This document shows positions 47,563 through 57,300 of a stretch of DNA of 64,000 nt, piece after piece; position 1 is the first letter of the stretch; each line of letters starts with the position of its first letter. This DNA is from JBGVSA01 sp049840475. Its GTDB lineage: Bacteria; Pseudomonadota; Gammaproteobacteria; Burkholderiales; Rhodocyclaceae. The stretch spans positions 868,001-932,000 of the forward strand of contig JASGKX010000003.1 of NCBI GenBank assembly GCA_049840475.1, read 5' to 3'. A program made the position numbers and the translations under genes. Under the pieces are notes generated by a model. That model saw only the letters and a program-made list of their open reading frames with translations. It was not told where the DNA came from and searched no databases.

Positions 47563-47889
47563 TTACTTCTTTGCAAACCCCAAACCCTCGTGATACCGCC
47601 ACCCCTGTGCGCTTTGCGGCACGGTGACCGTTGCAAAGCGCCGGGCGGTGTCGTAGATGGATAGGCTTTGCTCTTCGGCTTGCGCTGCCACCAACGCCAA
47701 CAGATCGTCTTGCCCCCAGCGCGATATGCGTGGCCCACGCGACTTCATGAGGTCGATGCGTTCCACTTTGTGGTCGTCGAGTATGTAGATGTCTGCGCGA
47801 CCGTCTTTGGTCTGCTCTTCGATTCGGTGCACGAGCAGCCTCTCGCCATCCTCATCAGGCAGGAGTACCAACTCCTTTTCCTTTGTCAT
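47563..47889 (-). CDS. uncharacterised 108-residue protein in the cas1-cas3 operon
   Basis: It starts 4 nt after the cas3 stop (ATG 47889, MTKEKELVLLPDEDGERLLV), so it is almost certainly co-transcribed with cas1 and cas3. It is charged and soluble, without a signal or membrane helix: an acidic N-terminal half with DGRADIYILDDHKVERIDLM and a more helical C-terminal half (QDDLLALVAAQAEEQSLSIY), ending GLGFAKK. I recognise no family. The standard I-F locus has no gene here. It may be an accessory or regulatory protein, or a passenger. Confidence 0.7.
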   Translation of the reverse strand: MTKEKELVLLPDEDGERLLVHRIEEQTKDGRADIYILDDHKVERIDLMKSRGPRISRWGQDDLLALVAAQAEEQSLSIYDTARRFATVTVPQSAQGWRYHEGLGFAKK

Positions 47890-47893
47890 GCTG

Positions 47894-50800
47894 TCATCGC
47901 GAAAACGCTGCTGCTGCGGCAGCACCCACGTCGAACATGGCGTGCGGGTATTGCCACGCGCAGGCGGCGTCCAGATCGCGTGCCGCCGGGCGTTGCCCGC
48001 GCACGCGTGCGACAAGGGCCCGCTCTTTCGGCGTCATCATCTGATGCAAGCGAGCATGCTCAAGATCGACGAGACTCTCTTTCGGCTTCCACGCGGATTG
48101 CGATGCGGGCTCGACGCGCGGCCTCGCAGTAATCGTTGTGTACTGGTCTTCGCGCAGAAGGCTTTGGAGCGAATGGGAAATCAGTCGGAATGGCGAGCTG
48201 ATATCCAGGCTGATGTCTTCGAAGCCAGGTCGCACGAACGCAGCTCGTCGTTGCCCGTCCACGCTCCGGCCGCCTGTGTAGTGCTTGAGATTGGTGTCGA
48301 AGATGAAGACATTTGGCGTCGCGGGTTCTTCTTGACGGTGGCGCAACACGCGCCCCGCCAACTGAATCAGCGAGCGCATCGAAGACGGTTCAACCACGGC
48401 CCAGTCGTAATCGTGGTCTCGACCAACCTCTGTGACCGGCGACCCCAGCACGACGAACAGGTGGTTCTCTTCTGAATCGGCGTCGATGGCTTGCCGAACC
48501 TCAGGCAAGGCGTACACCGCATTTTTGTCGCGCCGATTCAGGACCGTATCCAGCCGATGTTCGATGGCCGATCGCAACAGCAACGGAAACCGCGAGTGGT
48601 ACGCACACAGATGAACGTGGTGGTTCTCTGGCGCACCAAGCCGGAACAGTTCAAGCGCAACGTCAAATAAAGGTTCGATGTTCGCCATCCGGACCAAACC
48701 GAAACTCACGCGCTTGCCGCTCACCGGGCAGATTTCGTGGTGTGCGGCATGTGCCTGGACGGCAGCGTCGAGAACCTGGGTGGCAAATTCGCGGCGAATC
48801 GCCACTTCATCCTTGACGACCATTTTCAGCGGAAGCAAAGCACCACGGCGGCGCGGTGGCTGTTCCGCAAGCCGGCCCACGCGGTATTGAACGAACCGGG
48901 CATGTGCACTGCGAAAGGCATCAACGTCTACGCACGACATGGCGCGTGCGTCGAATTCATCAACCCACAGACACGCGATCTCCGGCTTCGCATCGGATCG
49001 CCCATCAAGCGGCCCGCGATTGCGGCGATAGTGCGCGCGCCCGGCTCGATACGCTTGATAAAGCCCCTCGACGAGTGAAGGCGGTAAGGTGGCCGAAGAG
49101 ATCAGTACGCGCGAACCGAGCAGCCCCGCCCAGTGCACCAGGCGGGTGACAGCCGGAAGGTCGTCGATGTCGAAATCATCCAGCTCGTCGAGCACCAGAT
49201 CGGCACTCATGAGGCGCAGCATCGGCGCTATCTGGCGCCCCGCGCGGTGCGCCTCGGTCGCCGGCATGAGGTGATCGATCGTACTCACCAGCACCGGTGC
49301 CGACAGGAGCGCACGGATCTTCGGATCCTTCATCGCCTTGTCGAGCAAACCGTTTTCAGCGTAAAGGCCGTCGTAGACGACGTAGCTGTCTTCCGTGAGC
49401 AGATCCTGCACCGACGCCGAACCGCTCTGCTCCGCCTGCTTTTCGTAATACTCGAACAGCGCGCGGCTGGCTGAACCGCCGGTAAGGATGGCGAGATCGT
49501 CCTCGCCCAGATGCAGATCATGGCGATAGCTGCGTCCCGTCTGCAGGGTCAGCGTACGCAAACCGAGCGCGAAGGTACAACGCATGCCCTGCTGAGGATC
49601 AGCCAGGGCGTTCATCATGCGAGCATTGGCAAGCGTCTTTCCACAGCCGGTGGAGGCCATATTGACGATGAATGCACCATGCTCCACGGCTCGCGCGCGT
49701 ACGCTGTCTGCCACATCGGCAGCCTTGTTCTGCCACAGAAAGCGCTGCTTGTCGGTACGCTTCCGCAACCCTCGATGGCGCACCAGGCGCGGCAGGTTGC
49801 GCTCGAATCCCGGCAAAGCGTGAACGATGGCGCCGACATCACGTGCCACGCCGAGCAGGTGTTCATCCAGCGTCTGCTTGCGCCTGACTCGTTTGTCTTT
49901 GTCGATGCCGGTATTGGCAAACAGTGTCTCCGGCGCTCGCGGATCGCTGTCACCCGCAACGCGTTCGACAGCATCGAAACCAAGCGCAGAATAGTGGTGG
50001 TCAGCCAGCATCAGGCTCAGCCGGGCAAGGTGCATGACGTACGGATTGCTGAGCCAATCGCTCCTATCGGGTTTATGCACCAAGGCCAACATGCGGAGGG
50101 CAATTTTGGCTGCCCGGTTACGCCATTTCGGCAACACGACAGGCAAACCGTGCTCGAAGGCCCAGTAAGGTTCGATGACGTTCGCGTCGGCCTCAGTGAG
50201 TCTCTCGTTCCACGAGTGCTGGACTTGTCGGAATAGATCGTCAAGTTGTGCCGCCTGGACGAAATGCGGTACGCGCGCTCCGAGAAACTGCTGTTTGTGA
50301 GAATCCTGATCGAAAACCGGCATCACGGGCAGCCGATGGTGGGTCACGATCAACCACCCGATGGCTGCGGCCAGCGGTGGCAGACGTTCGAAAGGTGGTG
50401 GCGCAGCGTCGAGGCCGTCGCGCAGATAGCGGCCCGATTCCAGCCAGTCTGTACGGCCCGATGACGCCGCCATTCTGGTCAGCCAACCTTCATCGTCATC
50501 CGTACCGACAAAGGCAGCAAAGACCCGCAGCGACACCCATTCGTGCCGATAGAGGTTTGATTCCCTGACCGGGGTCTTCAGGCGACTTTGAAACGCCACG
50601 CTGGCCTTGCCAAGGTCGTGCAGAAGCGCGGCCATCTGCGCAAGCAGCGAGATGTCTTCTCCGGTATGCCAGTCGTTTTCGTCGTGGCGACGAAGCACGT
50701 TGCGCGTCGTGGTGTTGGTTGGGACTGCTCCCTCCGCACTAAAGCGACTGGCATCGCCGACGATCCACAGCAGTTCGCTGTGATCGACACCGCGAATCCA

Positions 50801-50986
50801 ATGACAAGCCACGGCGGTATTCTTGCGCGCGGTCTTGCGCAGCAGCTTGCGTAGCGTATCCAGCCCTTGTTGCGTGATCGGCGTCTGCCACGTGCGTTCG
50901 CCACGACGTTCGGCAAACTGATCGAGGATGCGGCGTGTCTCCGTGAGCGCCTTCTTGGTGCACTCGGAGATCAAGAGAACGTTCAT
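47894..50986 (-). CDS. cas3f: Cas2-Cas3 fusion, I-F nuclease-helicase
   Basis: 1030 residues from ATG 50986 (MNVLLISECTKKALTETRRI), overlapping the cas1 stop by 4 nt. An N-terminal Cas2-like domain of about 95 residues is followed by the HD nuclease (MAALLHDLGKASVAFQSRL), then a superfamily 2 helicase with Walker A STGCGKTLANARM and DELDDFDIDD as motif II. GSPVTEVGRDHDYDWAVVEP and LIQLAGRVLRHRQ are late helicase motifs. It degrades targets recruited by the Csy complex and joins Cas1 in spacer acquisition. Confidence 0.97.
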   Translation of the reverse strand: MNVLLISECTKKALTETRRILDQFAERRGERTWQTPITQQGLDTLRKLLRKTARKNTAVACHWIRGVDHSELLWIVGDASRFSAEGAVPTNTTTRNVLRRHDENDWHTGEDISLLAQMAALLHDLGKASVAFQSRLKTPVRESNLYRHEWVSLRVFAAFVGTDDDEGWLTRMAASSGRTDWLESGRYLRDGLDAAPPPFERLPPLAAAIGWLIVTHHRLPVMPVFDQDSHKQQFLGARVPHFVQAAQLDDLFRQVQHSWNERLTEADANVIEPYWAFEHGLPVVLPKWRNRAAKIALRMLALVHKPDRSDWLSNPYVMHLARLSLMLADHHYSALGFDAVERVAGDSDPRAPETLFANTGIDKDKRVRRKQTLDEHLLGVARDVGAIVHALPGFERNLPRLVRHRGLRKRTDKQRFLWQNKAADVADSVRARAVEHGAFIVNMASTGCGKTLANARMMNALADPQQGMRCTFALGLRTLTLQTGRSYRHDLHLGEDDLAILTGGSASRALFEYYEKQAEQSGSASVQDLLTEDSYVVYDGLYAENGLLDKAMKDPKIRALLSAPVLVSTIDHLMPATEAHRAGRQIAPMLRLMSADLVLDELDDFDIDDLPAVTRLVHWAGLLGSRVLISSATLPPSLVEGLYQAYRAGRAHYRRNRGPLDGRSDAKPEIACLWVDEFDARAMSCVDVDAFRSAHARFVQYRVGRLAEQPPRRRGALLPLKMVVKDEVAIRREFATQVLDAAVQAHAAHHEICPVSGKRVSFGLVRMANIEPLFDVALELFRLGAPENHHVHLCAYHSRFPLLLRSAIEHRLDTVLNRRDKNAVYALPEVRQAIDADSEENHLFVVLGSPVTEVGRDHDYDWAVVEPSSMRSLIQLAGRVLRHRQEEPATPNVFIFDTNLKHYTGGRSVDGQRRAAFVRPGFEDISLDISSPFRLISHSLQSLLREDQYTTITARPRVEPASQSAWKPKESLVDLEHARLHQMMTPKERALVARVRGQRPAARDLDAACAWQYPHAMFDVGAAAAAAFSR

Positions 50987-51960
50987 GCCGCCGCCTTTCC
51001 AAAGCGGTCGGCGATGGCCTTGACGCAATCGATCATGAAATCGAGCGACTCACTGCGCGTGAGCGCTTCGATACACGCCTGCCGGAACTGCTGCTCGTCA
51101 TCGCCACGCATCGCACTGATGAACGCTTGCGGCAGCACGACCGCATCCTTGACGAGATCGGCCACATCGAACACCAAGCCACCCCGCCGCGTCTTGCCGT
51201 GCAGCACCGCCAGGCCATGCGGAATACCGAGCACCCAGGTCGCCGTAGCACCCAGGCCGTAGGCGAGATAATTGCCGTGGTCGAGAAAGCGATTGGCCAG
51301 ATCAGAAGCCTCACCGCGCTCACCTCGAACAAAATCGCCGTACTTGGTGGCTTGCGCAGCGAATCTGAAGAGTTTTTTCGTTAGACGGGCTTCTTCGGTC
51401 AGGAGATGTGTGACATCGGGCGCAGCGTCAATGCCAGTAATGCTCTGTTTTAGCGCCGCATCGAGCAGCTCAGGGGCTACGACGAAACCCCTCTCATGCA
51501 ACGCACGGTTATCCAGCCAGAGCGCACGGATGCGCGCTAGCCGCGCACGCTGGATTTCCTTGGCGGCTTCGAGTCGGAGTACGTCATCGAACCAGAAACG
51601 CACCCATCGCTGTAGATACTCAGTGGGACGGTATTCACTCTGGGGGCAGAACCACGCGACCTCGACGTCAACCTCGTTGGCGCTGAAAAGCGGCGTACCG
51701 CCCCCGCCGCAAAAGCCAACGAGGACGCCGGCCTTGGCCAACTCCCTCATCGCCGCCTGTGTGATTGACGTACCTGTCCCGAGCAGGACGCTCGTTGTGT
51801 TGGCAATGGGAATGTTCCAGTAGAGGGAACGTTTGCCTGCTTCAGTGATGAACTCGACACGCCCGCCGTTGACCAGCACGCGGCAATGCTCAAGGTAATA
51901 GAGATTCGCCCGCTTGGAATGGAGAATCGTCTTCAGGTCGCTGGACCGAATGTCTTCCAT
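50983..51960 (-). CDS. cas1: Cas1 integrase, I-F type
   Basis: 325 residues from ATG 51960 (MEDIRSSDLKTILHSKRANL). LVGFCGGGGTPLFSANEVDV and NRFLDHGNYLAYGLGATATW are typical of I-F Cas1. HGLAVLHGKTRRGGLVFDVADLVKD is interrupted here only for brevity of quoting; it holds the metal-binding His and Asp. It integrates new spacers at the leader end. It is the first gene of the cas1-cas3-orf108 unit, which is not under the csy promoter. Confidence 0.98.
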   Translation of the reverse strand: MEDIRSSDLKTILHSKRANLYYLEHCRVLVNGGRVEFITEAGKRSLYWNIPIANTTSVLLGTGTSITQAAMRELAKAGVLVGFCGGGGTPLFSANEVDVEVAWFCPQSEYRPTEYLQRWVRFWFDDVLRLEAAKEIQRARLARIRALWLDNRALHERGFVVAPELLDAALKQSITGIDAAPDVTHLLTEEARLTKKLFRFAAQATKYGDFVRGERGEASDLANRFLDHGNYLAYGLGATATWVLGIPHGLAVLHGKTRRGGLVFDVADLVKDAVVLPQAFISAMRGDDEQQFRQACIEALTRSESLDFMIDCVKAIADRFGKAAA

Positions 51961-52034
51961 GATGCCCCCGACGGCACGTTCGGCGCCGCTTACCAATAGC
52001 GGTGCCATTACGCAATGCCATCAGACTAGTCGCA

Positions 52035-52064
52035 AGCGTAAAAAATGCCGTCGACATTCGTCAA
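52035..52064 (-). promoter_or_regulatory. candidate promoter of cas1
   Basis: On the minus strand TTGACG (52064-52059) and TACGCT (52040-52035) with an 18-nt spacer, about 75 nt upstream of cas1. The -10 is weak. No match to the mini-CRISPR spacer was seen in this region. Confidence 0.4.
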
Positions 52065-52242
52065 GACATCAAATTGCGGGCCCTATCTGCCCGGTGAATT
52101 GCCTCCCGGCGGATAAAAGCAGAAAGAAGCGACCGAATGACCAGCCCTAACCGTCATCCGTCATGGGCAATGGCATACGCCGGCAGATGCCCGTGCAGCA
52201 ATGGCCGCCCCTGAGCGGCCACCCTTTTCTGTGCAACGACTT

Positions 52243-53307
52243 TCAGTACTCCCAGAAAATCCGCTGCAAGTCCTTTGCATCGCGTTGCTTCGTCAGCGCC
52301 ACCATGGCGAGGATGCGGGCCTTCTGCGGGTTGAGATCGTGCGAGACGACCCAGTCGTATTGGTCATCGGGCTGCTCGGCGTTGCGCACCACGAATCCCG
52401 CCGGAACACGCGCGGAGCGAACCACCATGACACCTGACTCGCGGATCTTGCGCAGTGCCGGCACGACGCGATCGGCCACCGAGCCGTTGCCAGTGCCCGC
52501 ATGGATGATCGCCTTCGCTCCGCCCGCCGCTGCCGACTCGTACATACCGGCGGGCACGTTGCCGTAGCTATAGACGATGTCCACCGTGGGCAACTGGTCG
52601 ATGGCGTCGATATCGAATTCGCTGTTGACGGTATGGCGTTTGACCGGCGCGCGGAACCAATAGGTCTTTCCTTCCACGACCATGCCCAACGGTCCCCACT
52701 GGCTGGAAAAGGCGTTGGTCTTGATGTTCACCATCTTGGTCACGTCGCGCCCGGAATCGATCTGATCGTTCATCGCCACCAACACGCCCTTGCCCTTGGC
52801 ATCCGGGCTGCCGGCCACTACAACGGCGTCGTAAAGATTGAGCACACCATCAGCAGACATTGCGGTGCCGGGCCGCATCGAACCGACCAGTACGATGGGC
52901 TTGTCGGTGTGCACGGTCAGAGTGAGGAAATACGCGGTTTCTTCCAGCGTGTCGGTGCCGTGCGTAATGACGATGCCGTCCACATCGCTCTGTTTGACGA
53001 GTGCCGACACACGCTTGGCGAGTTGCAGCAGGTAGGCGTTGGTAAAGCTCTCGGATGCGATCTGGAACACCTGCTCGCCGCGCACGTTCGCCACATTGGT
53101 CAGCTCCGGCACGCTCAGGATCAATTTGTCAACCGGTACTTTGGCTGCCTGATAACTGGCGCTGTTGGCCGTTGTCGCGCCAGCGCCAGCAATTGTGCCG
53201 CCCGTGGCCAGGATCACCACATTCGGCTTATCCGCCGCCAAAACCTGTCCCGCTGCAATCAGCAAGGCACAACAGAGCAACCAGTGTTTCCACAGCATTG
53301 AACGCAT
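52243..53307 (-). CDS. periplasmic type II L-asparaginase
   Basis: 354 residues with a signal peptide (LWKHWLLCCALLIAAGQVLA, cut before ADKPN). It has the two catalytic threonine motifs, ILATGGTIAGAGAT and THGTDTLEETAYF, plus VGSMRPGTAMSADG. It hydrolyses asparagine, and often glutamine, in the periplasm. An alternative start (MLWKHW) is three codons downstream. It stands alone, 282 nt from cas1. Confidence 0.94.
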   Translation of the reverse strand: MRSMLWKHWLLCCALLIAAGQVLAADKPNVVILATGGTIAGAGATTANSASYQAAKVPVDKLILSVPELTNVANVRGEQVFQIASESFTNAYLLQLAKRVSALVKQSDVDGIVITHGTDTLEETAYFLTLTVHTDKPIVLVGSMRPGTAMSADGVLNLYDAVVVAGSPDAKGKGVLVAMNDQIDSGRDVTKMVNIKTNAFSSQWGPLGMVVEGKTYWFRAPVKRHTVNSEFDIDAIDQLPTVDIVYSYGNVPAGMYESAAAGGAKAIIHAGTGNGSVADRVVPALRKIRESGVMVVRSARVPAGFVVRNAEQPDDQYDWVVSHDLNPQKARILAMVALTKQRDAKDLQRIFWEY

Positions 53308-53464
53308 GGTCTATCCCCCGCATGAGACATCGGCTTGTGCAGGCGTCGTGCAATGGACGTCGCCTGCGCTGTCATCGGCACGCCCATCCGGTGGGCATAC
53401 CTCTAAGCTCTAGTCAGCGGCGGCGAATAAATCAACGCAGCACAGCCGTCAGGACAGGTACGGA

Positions 53465-54250
53465 TCAGGTGCGCTTGATAGCGAAGAACGCAGCGGTTTC
53501 GTAAGGGACGGTCACGGCATCCTTACCCGCCAATTCGGGCGTCGAGGCGATCAGTTCATGCACCTGCCGGTCGACCGCGGCCCGGTCATCGTCAGCCATC
53601 GCAGCGATGAAACTCGTGGAGCGCACACGGTTGACAATCACGTCTTCGGGCGCACCGGTGTGTCCATGCGCGTAGCGGCGCTCTTGCAGTGCGCCGAAAC
53701 CATCGAAGGAGAAGACCTTGCGCCACTCGCCGGTGTAGTAGCGCGGCGTGTCGCCCTGGTGTGCGTTGACGATGGCATCGAGGCGAGCCACCCAGGGTAC
53801 GCGCGCATCGCGCCCGTTCCACACCAGACCGAGCCGGCCGCCGGGCTTGAGCACTCGGTGAATTTCCGCCAACGCCTCGCGCGTGGCGAACCAATGGAAG
53901 GCCTGCGCGCACACGACGGCATCGACCGAGGCGTCTGGCAAGGGAATCGACTGCGCCGTGCCATTCACGGCTTCGACCTGCGGCAGGCTGGCGACGAGCT
54001 TTGCACGCATGGCATCGACGGGTTCCACCGCAATCACGCGTGCGCCGGTTGCCAGCAGATAGGGAGTGAACTTGCCCGTGCCAGCGCCCAGATCGACAGC
54101 AACGCGCCCCGTCGACAGCCCGAGATCATCGCGCAACCATTCGGCGATCTGTGGCGGATAGTCGGGACGACCCTTGACGTAGCGATCCGCCGCGCCAGTG
54201 TTGGTGTAACCGTCTGCGGCGGAGTGATGAACAGAGCTGTCGCGGGTCAT
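53465..54250 (-). CDS. SAM-dependent methyltransferase
   Basis: 261 residues of class I Rossmann type. The SAM motif is VAVDLGAGTGKFTPYLLATG, then VIAVEPVDAMRAKLV and LPDASVDAVVCAQAFHWF, the Methyltransf_11 pattern of UbiE/BioC-like enzymes. The substrate is unknown. It is 76 nt downstream of purL on the same strand. Confidence 0.9.
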   Translation of the reverse strand: MTRDSSVHHSAADGYTNTGAADRYVKGRPDYPPQIAEWLRDDLGLSTGRVAVDLGAGTGKFTPYLLATGARVIAVEPVDAMRAKLVASLPQVEAVNGTAQSIPLPDASVDAVVCAQAFHWFATREALAEIHRVLKPGGRLGLVWNGRDARVPWVARLDAIVNAHQGDTPRYYTGEWRKVFSFDGFGALQERRYAHGHTGAPEDVIVNRVRSTSFIAAMADDDRAAVDRQVHELIASTPELAGKDAVTVPYETAAFFAIKRT

Positions 54251-54326
54251 GGAATGGCGCTCCCTGCCCGCGCGGAGTGGATACGATCGGCGGCGCCGCG
54301 GGTGGCTGCTCCGCCGATCGATGCGC

Positions 54327-57300
54327 TTACTTCAGCCAGACGCGAGCATTGCGGAACATGCGCATCCAGGGCGAATCCTCGCCCATGCCCTTCGGCGCCC
54401 ATGACATCTGCACCGTGCGACGACTGCGTTCCGGGTGCGGCATCATGATGGTGAAGCGACCATCCGGCGTGGTCAGACCCGTAATGCCGTCCGGCGAACC
54501 GTTCGGGTTGGCCGGATAGGTGCTGGCCACGCGGCCGTGATTGTCGACGTAGCGCACGGCAATCAGTGCGTTGTCGCGGTCATCCACGCCCTGGAACATC
54601 GCGCGGCCTTCGCCGTGCGAAACCACGATCGGCATGCGGCTGCCGGCCATGCCCTGGAAGAAGATCGACGGCGATTCCAGCACTTCGACCATCGCCACAC
54701 GTGCTTCGAACTGCTCGCTGCGGTTGCGCGCGAAACGCGGCCAGGTTTCGGCGCCTGGGATGATCTCGGCGAGGTTGCTCATCATCTGGCAACCGTTGCA
54801 CACGCCCAGTGCGAAAGTGTTGTCGCGCTCGAAGAACGCTGCGAACTGTTCGCGCAAACGGTCGTTGAACAGAATCGACTTGGCCCAGCCCTGCCCTGCG
54901 CCCAGCACGTCACCGTACGAGAAACCGCCGCACGCGGCCAGGCCATGGAAGCCTTCCAGCGAAACTCGGCCGCTCATGAGGTCGGACATGTGTACGTCGT
55001 ACGCGTCAAAGCCAGCGGCCTCGAAGGCCGATGCCATTTCGTTCTGCGAGTTGAACGCCTTGTTCGCGCAGGATGACCACGCGAGGACGAGTGCCGGCAG
55101 CGACGTAAGGCGCCGCCACGTCGAGCGAAGGTTCGTACGTGAGTGCCACCGACATGCCCGGATCGGTCTTGTCGCCCAGAGCGGCAGAGGCCTCATCGAA
55201 CACTCGCTTCGTCGTCACGCAGGCGTGCGATCTGGTTACTCACCTCGCTCCACACCTGGAGCAGTTCGTTCACGTCAGCCTCGAACACCATCTTGGCGTT
55301 GCGGCGAATGCGGACTTCGCTACGGTCGTTCGGATAACCGATGAAGTGCGTGTGCGCCGACAGGCCGGCGTTTTTCAGGATGCCTTGCACGCGGTCGCGG
55401 TCAGCATGGCGAATCTGGATGACAGCCCCGAGTTCTTCGGCGAACAGCGCGCCGAAGATGCGGTCATTGAAGCGGCCACGCAGCAGGTCGGGGCGCTTTT
55501 CCGAGCCGTCAACGTCGCTCATCAACTCGTCGAAGCACACCGAGTCGAGTTCGATCGACAGACCGCTGCGCGAAGCAAAAGCCATTTCGCACAAGGTAGC
55601 GAACAGACCACCGTCCGAGCGGTCGTGATATGCCAGTACCAAGCCTTCTGCCTTGAGCGCATTGAGGCCGGTGACGAATTGCGTGAGCGTCTCGGCGTCG
55701 ATGTCCGGCGCATGCTCGCCCACCGAGTTGTACGCCTGCGCCAGTACCGAACCACCCAGGCGATGCTGTTGCTTGCCCAGGTCGATGAGCAACAGTTCGG
55801 TCTCGACGCCGTCTTCGATCTGCAGTTGGGGCGTCAGCGTCTTGCGCACGTCGCCCACCGGCGCGAACGCTGTGGCGATCATCGACAACGGCGAAATCAC
55901 CGATTGGTCCTTGCCGGTTTCGTTCCATGACGTACGCATGGAAAGCGAATCCTTGCCGACCGGGATCGACAACTGCGCGCCGATACAGAACTCCGACACT
56001 GCCTTGACCGTTTCAAACAGGCGCGCGTCTTCACCACGGTGACCGGCTGCGGCCATCCAGTTGGCCGACAACTTGATGTCACCGAGGCCGGCAACGTCGG
56101 CAGCCATCAGGTTGGTGACGGACTCGCCGATCGCCATGCGGCCCGATGCGGCCGGGCTCACGCAGGCCAGCGGCGTGCGCTCGCCCATCGCGAAAGCTTC
56201 GCCACGATAGCCGTGGAAACTCATGGTCGTGACGGCAACGTCGGCCACCGGCACTTGCCACGGACCGACCATCTGGTCGCGCGCGGTCATGCCGCCCACG
56301 GAGCGGTCGCCGATGGTGATGAGGAAAGACTTGGATGCCACGGCCGGCATGCGCAGCACGCGCAGCGCGGCTTCCTTGATGTCGATGTGCGTCAGGTCGA
56401 ACGGTGGCAGGTGCACGTCGCGCGAGGCCACGTCGCGCGTCATCTTGGGCGGCTTGCCCAGCAGCACCGTCATGTCCATGTCGACCGCATCGTTGCCGAA
56501 GTGCTTGTCCGACACCACCAGACGGCCGTCGTCAGAAGCCGTGCCGACCACGGCAAACGGGCAGCGCTCGCGCTCGCAGATGGCGCGGAAGGCGTCGAGC
56601 GATTTCGGCCCGATGGCCAGTACGTAACGCTCTTGCGATTCGTTGGACCAGATTTCGCGCGGGCTCATGCCAGGCTCTTCGATCTTCACTTCGCGCAGCT
56701 CAAAATGCGCACCCAGGCTGGCCGAATCCGCCAGCTCGGGGAAGGCGTTCGACAGACCGCCCGCACCCACGTCATGGATCGCCAGGATCGGGTTGTCGCT
56801 ACCCAACTGCCAGCAGGCGTCGATGACTTCCTGCGCGCGGCGCTCGATTTCCGGGTTGCCGCGCTGCACCGACGCAAAGTCGAGGTCGGCGGTGTTGCTG
56901 CCGGTCGCCATCGACGACGCTGCGCCGCCGCCCAGGCCGATGAGCATGCCGGGGCCGCCCAGTTGCACCATGAGCGTGCCCGGCTTGAATTGAGTCTTGA
57001 ACGATTGCTCGGCCTGAATGTTGCCCAGTCCACCGGCGATCATGATCGGCTTGTGATAGCCGCGCACTTCACCTGCGACTTCCTGCTCGAACGTGCGGAA
57101 GTAGCCGGTCAGGTTCGGGCGACCGAATTCGTTGTTGAAGGCGGCCGCACCCAGCGGGCCGTCGATCATGATCTGCAGCGGCGAGGCGATACGCTCGGGC
57201 TTGCCGTAGGGCATTTCCCACGGTTGCGTCGCGCCCGGAATGTTCAGGTTGGACACCGTGAAGCCGGCCAGGCCCGCTTTGGGACGCGAACCGCGACCGG

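Noticed and set aside
52204..52221. GGCCGC/GCGGCC hairpin followed by ACCCTTTT on the + strand as a terminator.
   Set aside because: Both flanking genes run on the minus strand and no + strand transcript is evident, so I do not call it.
10509..55201. Programmed +1 ribosomal frameshifting as the reason for the shared GTTC breaks.
   Set aside because: In the deaminase, RecQ and other cases the extra base falls in different codon phases or on the opposite strand relative to translation, so one decoding signal cannot explain all nine. A DNA-level or sequencing cause fits better.
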